A stretch of DNA of 64,000 nucleotides, taken from Verrucomicrobiota bacterium. Its GTDB lineage: Bacteria > Verrucomicrobiota > Verrucomicrobiia > Verrucomicrobiales > DEV007. Under the pieces are notes generated by a model. The model was given only the letters and a program-made list of their open reading frames with translations. It did no database searches and was not told the origin of the DNA. Of the stretch, positions 63,585 through 64,000 are shown in pieces; position 1 is the first letter of the stretch, and the number at the start of each line of letters is the position of its first letter. The DNA is taken from NCBI GenBank assembly GCA_020630975.1, contig JAHDID010000003.1:200474-264473 (forward strand), in the 5' to 3' direction. A program made the translations under genes and the position numbers.

Positions 63585-64000
63585 ATGAAGAAGTTCCTCA
63601 AAAGTAAACTGTCTCGACAGGCAAAAGATATCGCCACTGCCGTAGACACCGCCTCGCGTGAGTATCTAGCCGAGGCCCTGGAGGCGCGTGTGCTGTATTC
63701 GGCGGCTCCAGTGGAGATGCCAGAGGCGGTTACCGAGTATGTCGAGAGCGGATCATCTAGCGCGGTGAGTGGTAGCGATTTTGAGAGCTTAGATGCCTTT
63801 GTCCAGAGTAGCGAGGCTGCCGAACACATTGCACCAGACGATAGCCAGACCCAAGGCTACCAGACAGATATAGAGGTGACGGCCGATCTACTCCCACAGC
63901 TTGTCAATGGTGGTGGCGATATCAATGCGATACTCGACGAGGCAGTGACTCGCTGGCAGGCATCTGGCCTGGATGAGGCACAGCTGGCAGCTCTCGATAC
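63585..64000 (+). CDS. LEPR-like surface protein, N-terminus (runs off window)
   Basis: From ATG 63585 a frame opens with a basic start (MKKFLKSKLSRQAKD), then YLAEALEARVLYSAAPVE, a variant of the LEPRxLLSA motif. That motif marks the N-termini of very large secreted or surface proteins in Planctomycetes and Verrucomicrobia. Acidic, Ser/Gly-rich sequence follows (YVESGSSSAVSGSDFESLDA) and then GGGDINAILDEAVTRWQASG. The frame is open to the window edge (138 codons). The rest is probably a repeat-rich adhesin or extracellular enzyme; only its start is seen. Confidence 0.85.
   Translation, partial: MKKFLKSKLSRQAKDIATAVDTASREYLAEALEARVLYSAAPVEMPEAVTEYVESGSSSAVSGSDFESLDAFVQSSEAAEHIAPDDSQTQGYQTDIEVTADLLPQLVNGGGDINAILDEAVTRWQASGLDEAQLAALD

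Noticed and set aside
63284-63829. 181-residue leftward reading frame
   Set aside because: It is opposite the LEPR-like gene start and the PHP gene end, and crosses a hairpin and the paired 14-mer. No domain was seen.

Overview
The window looks like chromosomal DNA from a free-living member of the Verrucomicrobiota or another PVC-group lineage. The case rests on gene content. There are two Planctomycete-cytochrome (PSCyt1/DUF1549/DUF1553) proteins, a DUF1501 partner, sulfatases, DUF1080 glycoside-hydrolase-like proteins, VCBS/FG-GAP secreted proteins, and an edge-truncated giant surface protein that begins with a LEPR-like motif (LEARVLYSA). The genus cannot be fixed from sequence reading alone. 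No rRNA, tRNA, CRISPR array or full insertion sequence was seen.

Layout. 1-1.3 kb: start of glycogen phosphorylase (leftward) and a frameshifted lipoprotein. 1.3-5.8 kb: an RNA repair locus, with rtcR divergent from rtcA-rtcB, a clear sigma-54 promoter before rtcA and a strong terminator after rtcB. 5.8-13 kb: a zinc-ribbon protein, hflK-hflC, RNase PH, lpxK, DUF456, a Dabb protein and an alpha/beta hydrolase. 13-16 kb: a PanB-like protein with altered active-site positions, two small secreted or anchored proteins and a fatty-acid-hydroxylase-family membrane enzyme. 16-22.5 kb: the PSCyt1-DUF1501 pair behind an array of three large hairpin repeats, then an IclR regulator. 22.5-26.8 kb: an accessory island with an HD plus Hsp90-type ATPase protein of about 1000 residues, a same-frame downstream ORF without a normal start, and a DUF433/DUF5615 toxin-antitoxin-like pair. 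26.8-31.9 kb: two secreted proteins of unknown role, a hybrid histidine kinase and a membrane-anchored GNAT protein. 31.9-34.7 kb: an apparent self-regulated operon (SDR, AhpD-like, homocysteine-methyltransferase-like, TetR) headed by two operator-like palindromes. 34.7-42.4 kb: polysaccharide-type catabolic genes (DUF1080, sulfatase-DUF1080 fusion, sulfatase, PSCyt1 protein). 42.4-50.2 kb: mtnA, a VCBS protein, an LplT/Aas-like pair with a degraded synthetase half, a DUF6940 protein and a secreted Dabb protein. 50.2-58.2 kb: pgi, repeat-rich intergenic DNA, a glycosyltransferase, two tiny membrane proteins, an HNH protein, lspA and monomeric icd. 58.2-64 kb: phosphodiester glycosidase, AraC regulator, NPCBM metalloprotease, PHP-domain protein and the start of the LEPR-type surface protein.

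Most genes are housekeeping or typical of the lineage. The less ordinary material is the HD-Hsp90 island, several families of dispersed inverted repeats, and a 14-bp motif that occurs as 21-bp-spaced pairs at three separate places. Other points of interest are a sulfatase with a CSCSR formylglycine motif, an rtcR frame with no standard start codon where homology says it begins, and paired palindromes that look like TetR operators.
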